Shown here: one piece after another, positions 1-10,893 of the stretch | Layout of the letters: each line of letters starts with the position of its first letter | Position numbering within the stretch: the stretch's first letter is position 1 | NCBI GenBank assembly: GCA_034509425.1 | Contig: JAVTVJ010000553.1 | Location: 186,001 to 250,000, forward strand | Direction: 5' to 3' | From: Eopsaltria australis | Taxonomy: Eukaryota; Chordata; Aves; Passeriformes; Petroicidae | Length of the DNA: 64,000 bases | Translations under genes and position numbers: made by a program | The notes under the pieces: model-generated | What the model was told of the DNA's origin: nothing | Databases searched by the model: none | What the model saw: only the letters and a program-made list of their open reading frames with translations

Positions 1-623
1 TTCCTCAAGTAGAAATATGTGGTATTTCAAAGCAGAGTGGCTTTTTTTGGATCTTTATAGGAACTTTAATGTCTTGTCCATGAGGTGGCAGCAGAGTCGG
101 GATAAAACATGGCAAAACTACTCTTAACTTTAATATCCCACTTGCTGAGCTACTAAAATCATCCTTTTAAAGGATGGTGTAACATTTTTAAAGCTCTGTC
201 ATGGCAATGGACCCTTAATAAGAAATATCTTCAATGTGCTAATGGGATTCAGAAGGCACCAACGTTATTAGAAAGCATTTTTTTGTCTTAGACATTTATG
301 AAAGAGGAATCACAGCTTCTCCTTCAAAGTACCAGATTTCTCTCTGCAGATGTTATTTCTTTTTTTTTTTTTTCCTAAATACAGCTCCCAAATTACAGCT
401 TTTGCTTGTGCACGAAATGAGTGTGGGGATAAACAGAGCCCACTCCAGTCAGATGTTCCCACCCTAGGAAAGCACCAGGAGCGTTTCCCATCACTCAGCT
501 CTAATTAATGGGTGCTGCAGTGACTTTAATTTGCAGTAACTGACTTTTAATTAGCAGTGACTTTAATTTGCAGTTTGATTGATGCAGTTTTTGGGTTGTT
601 TCTCCCCTCTGTGCTGGGTGCAG
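1..623 (+). other. DDHD1: DDHD1 intron (partial)
   Basis: No exon is recognisable here. The stretch holds a T-run at about 359-374 and, just before the acceptor, two copies of a 21-bp sequence (GCAGTGACTTTAATTTGCAG plus T) at 517-537 and 554-574, spaced 37 bp apart. The branch-point region lies within or near the second copy. Confidence 0.6.
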
Positions 624-803
624 GAGCTGCGAGCATCGGGAAGGGCCTGGGTGGGATGCTCTTCTCCAGGTTTGGCCGGTCCAGTGCCACCCCCCAGACC
701 ATGGAGACAGGAAAAGATGGCCCTGAGGGGGATGAGAAGAAGGCCACGACTGTTGGGACCCCTCCTTTGCCACACAGCAGCTCAGGATTCCTCGAACCCA
801 CAG
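624..803 (+). CDS. DDHD1: DDHD1 penultimate coding exon
   Basis: The acceptor is ctgggtgcag|GA and the donor is ACAG|gtgagt. The exon is 180 nt and is entered and left in phase 1, so skipping it would keep the frame. It encodes the Gly-rich ASIGKGLGGM segment inside or next to the DDHD domain, then an acidic, Lys-rich, probably disordered linker ending SSSGFLEPT. The linker differs more from the recalled mammalian sequence than its flanks do. Confidence 0.88.
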
Positions 804-3123
804 GTGAGTGGTGCCCACCCTGGGCATCCAGGGAAACCAGAGTGGGGTGTGGGGTGGGCTGGAAATGCCAAAACTGCACGTGGCAGGATTTGCTGTTTGG
901 GTTTGCCATAAAGTGATAAATGTTGAGTATCAAGGCCAGCTTGGATGGGGCTTGCAGCAACCTGAGATAGGGGAAGGTGTGGAATGGGATGATTTTTAAA
1001 GTCCCTTCTTACCCAAACCATTCTGGGATTCTGTGAATCTGTTCCTGGGTTGAATTGGAAGGGACCTTAAAGCCCATCCCATTCCACCCCCTGCCATGGG
1101 CAGGGACACCTTCCACTGTCCCAGGCTGCTCCAAGCCCTGTCCAGCCTGGCCTTGGACACTCCCAGGGATCCAGGGGCAGCCACAGCTTCTCTGGGCACC
1201 CTGTGCCAGGGCCTCCCCACCCTCACAGCCAGGAATCTCTTCCCCATATCCCATCTAACCCTGACCTCTGACAGTTTAAACTGTTTTTTCCACCTAAACT
1301 CCCAATTCCCCCATACATTTCCCATTCTGAAGCAATCTGGGTTTTAGGACACGTGTGACTGGAAAGAGAAGCCACCCTTGTCCTGATCTGAACTGCTCAG
1401 AACAGAAAGTGCAATTTTAGCAGCTGGTTTTTTGAAAAGCACAGGTACTTCCTCTCAGGAAATCCATCCTTGGGTTTATTTCTGAGCTCCCCCTTGGCAC
1501 TGCTGCAGGACACAGGGGTTTTTTGCAACTGAGGGAGTCTCAAGTGTCCTGTGACAGCGTTCACATGATGGATTGCTGTCTGTTCACCACTGATTTAAAC
1601 AGATAACCTGTCTGAGTAAGTGTTTGAGGGCAGGAAACTTCGTGTTAGACGTGAGGGAAGCAGAGAAGCACCACAGGGAGCATCACGGAGCTGCCAAGGG
1701 CATCCTTTTTGGGGGGATTGACACTTTGAGGGCTTCCTGCATGGATCCCACATCCCCCCCATGCTGGAAGCTGCTGCATAGAAGGAGAAGGTGGAGCAGA
1801 GGCCAGCGGGGCTGAATGATGCAATCCCCACCAAAGGCTGTGCTCACAGAGGGCTGTGCTGGGGTTTGGCTCCTGCCCAAGTTCCCGTAACAGCCTCTCG
1901 GAGCCGGCCGGGGCGGCCTTGCTGCACAGCCACTGGGGTTTTTTGGATAAACTCTCCTTCTTGGAAATGACTCTGCTTGTCTGCTGCTGTTCCAAGGCTC
2001 TGGCTGCCTCTTCTTGCTGCAGAGAGGGGCGATGCTGCTGGGGAGGCAGGGAGATCTGGGCCGTGGCTGCCGGCGCTCGTGCGATGCTCCCTCTCTGTGC
2101 TCCTCGAGCCAAGCATTAAAATTCCTCCAAACTGGCTTTGATAAATGGCTGCATTTTTGACTCAACCCTGGGCTTTGGCTTTTGTGGCTCAGCAGGTTTT
2201 TTTAGGTTTTTTGTCCTTCTTATTTTATTGCTCCTCGTGGAGGTTTTCTGCCTGCTGAAGTGCCTCAGCAATAGGTTAACGTTGGCCCAGTTCAAATGCA
2301 GTGGTAATTGCTTTGAGTGTGGCATTAATCAAAGCAGCCATTGAAATAAAAGGGTAACTGCTGAAATATACTTGGAGTAATCAGGATATTAAAAGGGCAG
2401 AGCTGTGCAGGGATGACTTTGCAGGAAGAGCTTGTAGTGCTGGGTGTAGCCTCCTTGTATAGACACTAAAAATGCAAGAAATCCATTTATTTCAGAAAGC
2501 TTCCTAGTGGGGCCTCAGCATTTGCTGGATATTTCTCTGTAGTTATCATAACAAGTATAAGTAAATAAATTTATAGAGTCACTATACAGAAAACAGCTGC
2601 TTGGAAAAAAAAAAGCTGTGTTTCCCCAAGTTTTAGAATCACAGAATCATTCAGGTTGGAAAGACCTCTAAGAGCAGGTTTAGTTTCCTTGTTTTTTGCA
2701 TTTTTTTTAGTGAACTCAGGACTACTCTTAGGTTTGTGCTAAATGCACGAGGTGCATTAAGATGTATTTGTATGTTATTAAATCTTGATTTAGTTGAGTG
2801 CCCTGTGAAATGTAAACACAGAGAGATTGCGTGTGTTGTTTGTACAACAACAGAATCAGAGCCCAAAGCTGGTGGGAACACAGCCTGGCGTTTCTGCAGC
2901 TCTAACACCACTCTTATTCCCTTTTTTTGTTCCTTTCCCAGTGGAACTGGAGCACAGGATCGACTTTGAGCTCAGGGAAGGTCTCGTGGAGAGCAGATAC
3001 TGGTCTGCAGTCACATCCCACACTGCTTACTGGTCATCTCTGGATATTGCCCTGTTCCTCCTCACCTTCATGTACAAGCAAGACCAAGAAGAGGCTGACA
3101 AATCCAATTTAGACACTCTTTGA
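624..3123 (+). CDS. DDHD1: DDHD1 (PA-preferring phospholipase A1), last two coding exons, 3' partial
   Basis: Two exons, 624-803 and 2942-3123, join in phase (G|TG makes Val) and encode the last 120 or so residues of DDHD1. This is an intracellular phospholipase A1 that hydrolyses phosphatidic acid and related phospholipids. The first exon carries the ASIGKGLGGMLFSRFGRSS stretch and a low-complexity Ser/Pro/Glu/Lys linker. The second carries EHRIDFELREGLVES, SHTAYWSSLD and LFLLTFMYK, the conserved C-terminal end of the DDHD domain, and stops with TGA at 3121-3123. The His and Asp residues in these blocks probably belong to the DDHD signature (inference). The catalytic lipase core lies upstream, outside the window. 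FERMT2 follows in the same orientation, as in human. Identification is from recalled family sequence, not a search. Confidence 0.92.
929..1036 (+). mobile_element. CR1 3'-end fragment
   Basis: Avian CR1 non-LTR retrotransposon. All copies in this window are 5'-truncated and share a 3' module. On the sense strand its landmarks in order are: tggcacagggtgcccagaga, aaggccaggctggac, ggtgtccctgcccatggcag, ggtcccttccaaccc and an ATTCTGTGATTCT-type tail without poly(A). This copy starts at aaggccagc, lacks the ccctgcccatgg block, and ends at gggattctgtgaatc, tail to tail with the next element. Confidence 0.8.
1037..1262 (-). mobile_element. CR1 3'-end fragment
   Basis: Antisense copy with the full gggcagggacaccttcc to gggcaccctgtgccaggg module. 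Degraded CR1-like sequence may continue to about 1330. Confidence 0.85.
2634..2682 (-). mobile_element. CR1 terminal scrap
   Basis: Only the tail and the first 40 bases remain (agaatcacagaatcattcag, then ggttggaaagacctct). This is probably an old copy. Confidence 0.6.
2942..3123 (+). CDS. DDHD1: DDHD1 terminal coding exon
   Basis: The acceptor is a long pyrimidine tract ending tttcccag. The first two bases (TG) complete the Val codon begun at 803. The exon reads ELEHRIDFELREGLVES, then SAVTSHTAYWSSLDIALF, then a hydrophobic LFLLTFMYK stretch and an acidic tail ending DTL before TGA at 3121. Family conservation is very high up to MYK; the last dozen residues are variable. Confidence 0.93.
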
Positions 3124-4260
3124 ATTTTTGGCTGGGGACAGGAGAGGGGACTGTGAAAACCAACGGCACAAAGCGGATGTTGGACTGCAGAGCTGCAGGA
3201 CCTGTGGCACGGAGGTTTCAGGTTTAAGTGCATGTTTGGGGGGTTTTTCCTATTTCTAAAGAGGAGAGGTTATTTGTATTTCAAAGCACTTTATAGTTCT
3301 CAACGTTTTGCAGTGCTGAATTAGACCTGAAAGGATTCCAAATCCCTGTCAACGTGGACTGTACAAGGAGCCAGGACAGCGTTGTAGCATCCCGTGAGCA
3401 GTCGTGCTTGGGTGACATCCTTGTTAATGACCATAATTGCTGTTTAGTTCATTAAACTATTTTAAAAAAAATTAGTGGATTTAAAAAAAAAAAAAAAAAC
3501 AAACCAACAACAACAAACCAAACCTAAATTAATTTCCATTAACCAAAAAAAAAAAAAATACATGTTCAGTACAAACCTAAACCTGCCATGTGCTGGTGTT
3601 TTTATGTAGCCATGAATAACAAGCGGTGGTGTCATTTTTCCAGGACTTTATTCAGCTCCACATCCAATTATCCCCACATTGGAAGCCCATTCTGACTGCT
3701 GGCCTATCCTACGTGACACATTTAGAAATTAATGCTGAAGAGGAAAAAAAAAAAAGCAAAGAAAAAAAAAAAAAAAGCATGAGGCAAATATTGGAAATAC
3801 TGTAATTATAATTTATTATTCTCTCTAATCGTTTCATTTTATTCCAGTGTATAAAACATTACTTTTTTACTGGTTTCTTTTGACATAATTTAAGAACCAC
3901 ATTTATTTTCTACAGTGTTAAGACTTTTTCTCAGAAATACATATCTTTGTACTACTATTCAAATGAATATATGGACACTGTGGCACACTTTAAGTATTTT
4001 TTCATTAAAAATAAATATTTGTGGTTTCACACAAATGACATCAGTCACGTTCTTCTAAGTAAGTGCCTTTGCTTTTGCAGGTTCCAAGTGTTTCTCAGGC
4101 ACTTTAGATTGGTTTGCAGAGGATCCAGCTGTCCTTTGTTTACCATAATTCAATCCATACATGCGAGTGTTTGTATAAAAACATATGGATGTGTATATTT
4201 ATGTGCAGGGAGAGAGACTGCACCATAAAATAAACTTGGTGAGGCCTGAGAATACCAACA
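3124..4260 (+). other. DDHD1: Probable DDHD1 3' UTR
   Basis: The sequence after the stop is AT-rich and free of CR1, as expected of a 3' UTR. Candidate polyadenylation hexamers are ATTAAA at 3451-3456, AATAAA at 4010-4015, AATAAA at 4229-4234 and AATAAA at 4336-4341. Several A-runs (about 3483-3500, 3546-3558, 3749-3777) lie within it and could cause internal oligo-dT priming. Which site is used cannot be decided from sequence, so the end given is a guess after the 4229 hexamer. Confidence 0.5.
4229..4234 (+). terminator. DDHD1: Candidate DDHD1 poly(A) signal AATAAA
   Basis: A canonical hexamer about 1.1 kb after the stop codon, followed within 20-40 nt by G/T-containing sequence (cttggtgagg). 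Alternatives are ATTAAA at 3451, AATAAA at 4010 and AATAAA at 4336. Use of this site is inferred. Confidence 0.35.
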
Positions 4261-4349
4261 TTTAGAGTAGGTTTGTATCTGAAACTGATTCAGAAGTCAA
4301 GAGGGAAGTGTTGGGATGAAAGGGAATAATCTCCAAATAAAACACCGGA

Positions 4350-7020
4350 GGGTCGTTGCTGAGATTTTAGAACAACGTGGAAGGCTCTGGAGCAGAAGTG
4401 TTGGATATTTGCCCTCAGAGCTGTCTCTGCCTGAGGTATTTTTGATCTGGATGGTTCATGTGGGAGCTGCAGAGCCTAAACTTCAGTTAAAATAACAAAA
4501 AACTCAGGCTGTGGTGTTGGTGAATCGTTGTGTTCTCAGTGTAAACACATGTGGCAACATCAGCCCAGAACAGTGGCTGGAGCTGTGGAAACTCCAGAGT
4601 TCCCTGTCTGGGAGGAGAGGGTAGCTCTCCTCCCAAATTCTGTTTATTTGGGCTGCTCCTTCTGTGAAGGAATTGGGAGTTAGGACTCTCTGCTGGTGTG
4701 AGGGATTTAGGAGTAATTCAGAAGAGGGAAAACAAAGAAAAAGGGAAGGGAGGAGTAGAGGGGAATGGGAAGGGAAAACGACACAAACAGCTCTGCAGTG
4801 AACCAGGATCCAGCATTCAGATGGTGGAAAGGACCTTGCTTTGGTGTGGATCTGTGAAAAATTCCATCTGGCCTCAGAGAATTGGAGCTCTCCTGCCTGA
4901 CCTGTTTACCCTGGTGGATGAGCAATCCCAGGAAAGGAAAATAACCCCTGAGAGGAGGAAGCCTCTGCTGCAGCAAACAGCCTCGTGTTTACAGCACTGG
5001 GCTCTCCAGATAAGTTGTTTAATCAGCTCCTCCTAATGAGGACAACTCCAACACAAAAAGGAGAATCTCCCTTTATATTTAGAACGTGCAAAACGTTTCC
5101 AAATGTTGCCTGGTTGGTGTTTCAGGGCTCTGAGCTGGGTTGTGGCGCTGCCGCCTTCTCCCTTTCCACCGCTGGATCCACACTGGATCCCTTTTTAAGG
5201 GCTGTAAACAAAAGGGGTTAATTCCTGCCATTCTTGTGGTCTGTGGAAACCCTGCTGTTGTCCAGGACGTGTTTCAGATTTATGGAATAGCTGTTCCCCT
5301 GGCCTCAGAACATGCTGGTGCTTGCTGACTGCTCTCCATATAAGGGAGGAGATCCAGCTTGTAGGTCTGTGCCCCTTGGAAAACTGGGGAGAAGGCAGAG
5401 CTGAGGAGTAAATCACATTGCTGGGAGGAGAGGGGATAATGAGGGCCAACACCTGATCATCCCTTTGTGTTTTTCCTGAGTTAATGGGCGTGTTTATTTA
5501 TGATTCTGTCCTAATTAGCAGCTCCCTGGACCACCTACTGATCTCCCAAGCTAAATCCCGAATATAAAACACACCTTGAAAGAATCAATGGAGATTTATT
5601 CGAAATTGTGTGCAGAGCTGTTAAACACGCTGTGGGCAGGCTTTCATCTCTTTAATCCTCAACAAACACCCCTCATCCTGCTGCAAAGGTGAGATCCTAT
5701 TTGCAAAGCAGATGTTGAAGGTGGTGGAAGGGGTTGCCCCGTGGTGCAGCACAGAATTCAAGTAGGGTCACGTCTGCTGCTTCAGACTTTTCTGGTCAGA
5801 TGCTCTGTGGCATAACAGGGAGCTGGAATGTCCTGGCTTGCAATTACTGACTTGTTTTCTTCTGCAAGGATGATGTTGATCTTTCCAAGCTGTGTTGACT
5901 GGTGGTTTTTCTTGAGAAACCAAGATAAGGGGAATGTTCCTCGCTGCTGTCAGTCTCCTGCCTGATACCGACCTGTTTTCCAGACTTGGCCTTGAGGTCT
6001 TTGTCCAGCTTTGTTGCTTACAATGGTTTTGCTGCAAGGTCATTTTTGCAGATAATGAGCTTGGATTTTATTATTTTTTCTTAATTCTGTCCCTTTGCTC
6101 CTAATTATTCTGTCCTGGTCGTGCTGCAGCTTCCTCTCCATTTGCATTCACTCACTCCCTGCTTCAGTGCCAGAGTTTCTGGAGTCTTTGCTTTATTTCA
6201 CCATGGACAGTCTGGCCAGACAACTTCAATTATTTTATCTCCTTTCCCAATTAGTACTATCAGGCTGAGCTGAAACATGTTTCACATTCCCATACTTTAA
6301 TCTGCCACCTCTTTTTCCTGGTTTCCTGCTGTCCTGGTGCTCCTTTCCCATTGCTTGGCTCTTGAGCTGACTCTGCTGCACCTGAATCGTTGGGAATTGA
6401 TTTTTTTTCAAGCTGAGTTCATGAATCACTGTGTCCACTGTTTGCCCTCAGTTAGTTAATGTATATTTGTGTGCCTTCTGCCAGGTGAGTTTATTTGGAA
6501 TTCCTTGTTCCCTGTTTTTCTGTTATTAAATTTGAGATTAGATTTTTGCCTCTACACATATTTTTTTCTGCTGAATTTGGACTGCAGGTGACTGGCCTGT
6601 CCAGGGTCACCTCCCCAGGTTCTGCCAAACATCTTCAGTCACCATCAGAAAGCTTTTACACACCAAGGCCCAGTTTGATCTGCATTTATTAATAATTTTC
6701 CTCCAAAAAAAACCCCCACCATTTCTCTTGGTTTGGCTTTTCCCTCCCTGTTCCACAGGTGGGTTTTGTGCTTTTGTCTCTTCCCCACTGCACTCCAACC
6801 TGTTCTGAAGTGCTGGGATTTCATTCCTGCTGGAATTTCATTCCTGCTGGATTCCTGCCTGCTGGAACCAACGTTTGTTTCGTGCTTGTCTGAGCATCCT
6901 CAAGACTTTCAGGGGAAATCTTGGAACCCATTTGAAGCCCAAGAGGCACCTTGGTCCTGCTGTTGTGATCCCCGAGACTTCTGCTGAAAGCTCAGCATCA
7001 GCAGCTCCCATCTGGACCTG
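4350..7020. other. Intergenic sequence between DDHD1 and the minisatellite
   Basis: No gene, RNA or clear repeat is supported here. Open frames at 4.7-5.5, 5.8-6.0 and 6.2-6.4 kb are short, lack recognisable domains and overlap on several frames and both strands. Base composition is ordinary and CR1 is unusually absent for about 3.5 kb. Confidence 0.6.
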
Positions 7021-7393
7021 TTCAGCTCCCAGGATGGCTTTGCACTGTTCCCTCTCCGGAAGTGTTGTGATTCCAGGATGGCTTTGCACTGTTCTCTCTG
7101 GATGTGTTCAGCTCCCAGGATGGCTTTGCACTGTTCTCTCTGGATGTGTTCAGCTCCCAGGATGGCTTTGCACTGTTCTCTCTGGATGTGTTCAGCTCTC
7201 AGGATGGCTTTGCACTGTTCTCTCTGGATGTGTTCAGCTCTCAGGATGGCTTTGCACTGTTCTCTCTGGATGTGTTCAGCTCCCAGGATGGCTTTGCACT
7301 GTTCTCTCTGGATGTGTTCAGCTCTCAGGATGGCTTTGCACTGTTCTCTGGATGTGTTCAGCTCCCAGGATGGCTTTGCACTGTTCTCTCTCT
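7021..7393. repeat. 42-bp minisatellite, nine copies
   Basis: The core AGGATGGCTTTGCACTGTTC recurs at 7031, 7075, 7117, 7159, 7201, 7243, 7285, 7327 and 7367. The spacings are 44, then 42 six times, then 40. The unit ends in a ctctctggatgtgttcagct linker. The last interval has lost one CT. Units carry either gctcccagg or gctctcagg just before the core, in a mixed order. Because 42 is a multiple of 3 and the unit has no stop, all three forward frames stay open, which creates artefactual repeat ORFs. Confidence 0.95.
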
Positions 7394-8037
7394 GGCTGCG
7401 TTTGTCACTCTGGCTGCTGCCGTCAGCTCAGCCCCAGCACTGACAAAGCACTTTCAGTCCTTGTCAGTGAATTTTGGCACTTCAGCCAGCACTGGAGCTG
7501 GGCTGGGCTCTCCCAAGGCTGATTCCTTGCTCCTCGTGTTTCTCCTGCATCCCTGGGGGCCCATTTGACCCCTGCTTTGCTATAGAAATCCAATGTTTTG
7601 TGTTTCCCTGCGTGCCTTTGCAGAAGCTCCAAAACTGGCAGCACAGCTCAGAGTGTGTCAGCACTTCTCCTCTTCCAAGAGAAGTCCCAATCCTTGGACA
7701 GGAATACCTGGCTCTGAAGTTTCAAAGCTCTCTGATGCCACTGGGAAGCAAATTCCAGCCTCAGCCTTGTCCCATCTGCAATTTTCCAGCAAACCTTGGC
7801 CAGTTCTTCCCCTTGGGGAGTGAGAAGCTCCCTGCAAACACGAGCTGTCCCAGGAGCCATCTCTCGTGGTTTTCAAATCCTCGATGATTTATCCAAAAAG
7901 AGAGGGGTTCCATTTGATGACTGTGAGCATCTGCCATGGATTAACTCCCCTCTTTGTTTCCTAAATAAAATACCAGCTCTTGCAGCCACGCTGCCCCTGC
8001 CCTGGGGCCTCTCTGATTGTGGGCATGGACAGGGAGT

Positions 8038-8105
8038 CCCAGCATGGTTTGGGAAGGGACCTTAAAGATGATCTGGTTCCAACCCCCAATGGGGCTGAGA
8101 TGGGA
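8038..8105 (-). mobile_element. CR1 short fragment
   Basis: ggtttgggaagggacctta and ctggttccaaccccc are preserved. The rest is eroded. Confidence 0.55.
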
Positions 8106-8451
8106 GAGGGGCAGTCCAAACTTCTCTGGCACACTCAAGCTCCAAGGACCCCACATCCAGTTTGTTGTTGCTCATTTTATGGCTCTTCCAGTATCTCCAG
8201 AAAGTCAGGATCTCATCTCAGGGTGGTCCCAGACCGTGCACTTAAAGAGCAGCTCTGTCTCACCCTTTCACTGCTCCATCCTGGCTCTCTGTTCCTGTTC
8301 CTCTGCCTGCAAAGCCAGACTGGTTGGAAGCCAAAGCCATGGGAAGGAGGAAAGGAGAATAACTCTGCTGACCTTGGATTTGTGGTCTCTTTCACCTGCT
8401 GGTGTCTCTCACACCTTCCCAAAGCTGAAACTGAGGTTGTGCTGCAACCAG

Positions 8452-8690
8452 AGACTCCCAGAATGGTGTGACTTGGAAAGAACTTTAAAGACCATTTAGT
8501 TCCAATCCCCTGCCATGGGCAGGGACACCTTCCACTATCCCAGACTGCTCCAAGCCCCATGAACCTGGCCTGGAACACTTCCAGGGATCCAGGGGCAGCC
8601 ACAGCTTCTCTGGGCACCCTGTGCCAGGGCCTCCCCACCCTCACAGATGAGAATTTCTCCCCAATATCTAAACTAAACCTCCTCTTGTGA
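8452..8690 (-). mobile_element. CR1 3'-end fragment
   Basis: Complete antisense 3' module from ccagaatggtgtgacttgg through the cagccacagcttctctggg block, ending ccccaatatctaaac. Confidence 0.85.
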
Positions 8691-9175
8691 AACATCGCCG
8701 TGGTTTGGATCAGGGCTGCCCCAATCCCTGCCCTCTGTCACTGAGTCCAGCTGGGCAGGAACAGCCCCGCCTCTCCTGGGACAGGGGTTTCCTGTTGGAA
8801 ATGCAAAATGGCAAAAAAACCTCTGAAAGATGAGCAGAGCCAAAACACGCACAGATGTTTTATCTTCCCACCTTTCCATCCACTCCTGCTGTGCTGAGCT
8901 GAAAGTCCAAATGAGGAACATCCCAACTTCGAGTCTTGCAATGCCAAAGTCCTGCTCTGGTGACTTTCCAGGGTGTTTATGACTGCAGGATTTGTCAGAA
9001 ATTTTCGTAATTACTTTGAAGTGACCAGTGCTGACGTTTAAAAATAACTTGATGTACTTTCAGCTTTGCTAGGAGCACTTTCAGTATGGAAATTTAGGTT
9101 AGACTGATTTGCGAAGAGGGACAGACCACTTCCAAAACAAACTCCACTTTCCAGGACAAAGAGGAAGGGTTTTAA

Positions 9176-9424
9176 ACTAAAAGAGGAGAGATTTAGATGG
9201 GATATTAGGAAGAAATTCCTGGCTGGGAGGGTGGGGAGGCCCTGGCACAGGGTGCCCAGAGAAGCTGTGGCTGCCCCTGGATCCCTGGCAGTGCCCAAGG
9301 CCAGGTTGGACAGGGCTTGGAGCACCCTGGGATAGTGGAAGGTGTCCCTGCCATGGCAGGGGGTGGGACTGGATGGTTTTTAAGATCCCTTCCAAGCCAA
9401 ACCACTCTGGAATTCTATGATTCC
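9176..9424 (+). mobile_element. CR1 3'-end fragment
   Basis: Sense copy from gggatattaggaagaaattc to an intact ggaattctatgattcc tail. Well preserved, so probably fairly young. Confidence 0.88.
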
Positions 9425-10143
9425 ATCTTCTAGTTGCTTCCTTACAGCCATTCGTTCCAGCAATCCCACCACTGCATTCCACCACTATCTTCCCCAATAG
9501 TTTCACAGCTTCTGTGCTCCGTGCTTTGGACAAGGTGAGATCCTGTTGGAAAAGCAATCCTGAGAGATCTGGGATGTGTAGCCCTGAGTGCTCTGCAGGG
9601 AGGGCTCACCCTGAGGCAGCAGCTGAATATTCTGTGTTTCCAAAGCCTGCTCAGATGGGACGGTTCTGTCTCTTGGAAAACTCCTTGGGAATCCTCCTTT
9701 GTGCCTTCCAGGCTGCCCCTCCTCGCGTGCAACCGAGTGGGGAGGGGGGGGGTTTATTTTCGTGCAAAACTGGAGCATTAAAAACCAGCAGGAGACAGGG
9801 AGGGAGGTGAGGCTGCTTTGTGGTGGCTGCAGGAAAGGGAAGAGGGCAGAAATGTTCCTCCCAGCGCTGCTGTCACGGATCCACCTTCGTGCTGGAGACA
9901 CCACATCTGCCTGGGGAGGGGAGGAGGGGGAGACAGCCCGGGCAGGAGAGGAGCTGATTAAATCAAGGAGAAGTTTGGCAGCGCAGGGGAACAGCCTGAT
10001 GAGGATCAGCCAGCACGTGTGCAGCACATGTTGGAGCTTGATGTTCCCAGGAGGTGCCGTGGGCGCGCGGAGGGCAGGAGCAGGAGCAGGATGGGAGCCA
10101 TGGAGCTCCCTCCCACCAGGGCTCAGCCCTGCCTCTTACTCGC

Positions 10144-10376
10144 GGAATCCCAGAATGGTTTGGGTTGGAAGGGACCTTAAATCCCATCCAGTTCCACCCC
10201 CTGCCATGGCAGGGACTGTCCTTATATCCTTCCCACTATCCCAGCCTTCTCCAAGCCTCATCCAGCCTGGCCTTGGACACTTCCAGGGATCCAGAGGCAG
10301 CCACAGCTTCTCTGGGCACCCTGAGAAGCCTCTCCACCCTCACAGGCAAGAATCTCTTCTCAATATCTAAACTATC
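10144..10376 (-). mobile_element. CR1 3'-end fragment
   Basis: Antisense copy with a short extra insertion (gtccttatatccttccc) replacing the usual acaccttcc block. Confidence 0.85.
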
Positions 10377-10667
10377 ATCTTTTAGTTGAAAACCATCAAC
10401 CTTTGTCCCACCAATTATTCTTCAGGATTCTTCTCACCGTGAGCACACCTGAGTAAGGGAACTCACCCAAATCTTGGCTATCTCAAGGCTTGTCCTGGTG
10501 GGATTTAACCCCTCCGGTGACCACACCCAGCCCAGGGACAGTCCTGCAGGGCAGCTGCTGTCCTGTGTGCTTAGGTGGGATCTGCCAGAGCCCACAGCAC
10601 AATCTGTGTCCAGGGAGCTGCTGGTCTCTGCTCGCAGGGAACAGGGACAGGACAAGAGGAAACAGCC

Positions 10668-10893
10668 TCAGGGAGGTTTAGATTGGATATTAGGGAAAAT
10701 TTCTCCATGGAAAGGGTTGTCTGGCCTTGACAGAGCTGCCCAGGGCAGCGATGGGGTCACCATCTCTGGAGGGATTTAAAAGCCACGTGGATGTGGCACT
10801 TGGGGACACGGGTCAGTGGTGGCCTTGGCAGTGCTGGAGGAATGGTTGATGACCTTAGAGGGGTTTTCCAAGCTAAATAATTCCATGATTCTG
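10668..10893 (+). mobile_element. CR1 3'-end fragment, second subfamily
   Basis: Belongs to a different CR1 lineage from most copies here. It has caccatctctggagggattt, acgtggatgtggcacttgg and an aataattccatgattct tail, matching the elements at 33.5 and 46.0 kb. Confidence 0.8.

Larger units (their letters stand above)
804..2941 (+). other. DDHD1: DDHD1 last intron
   Basis: The intron is 2138 nt with GT-AG ends. It contains the opposed CR1 pair at 0.93-1.26 kb and a short CR1 scrap at 2.63 kb. Open frames at 1.6-2.2 kb on both strands show no recognisable protein. A non-consensus extra exon cannot be excluded, but the two flanking exons already join in frame without one. Confidence 0.7.
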
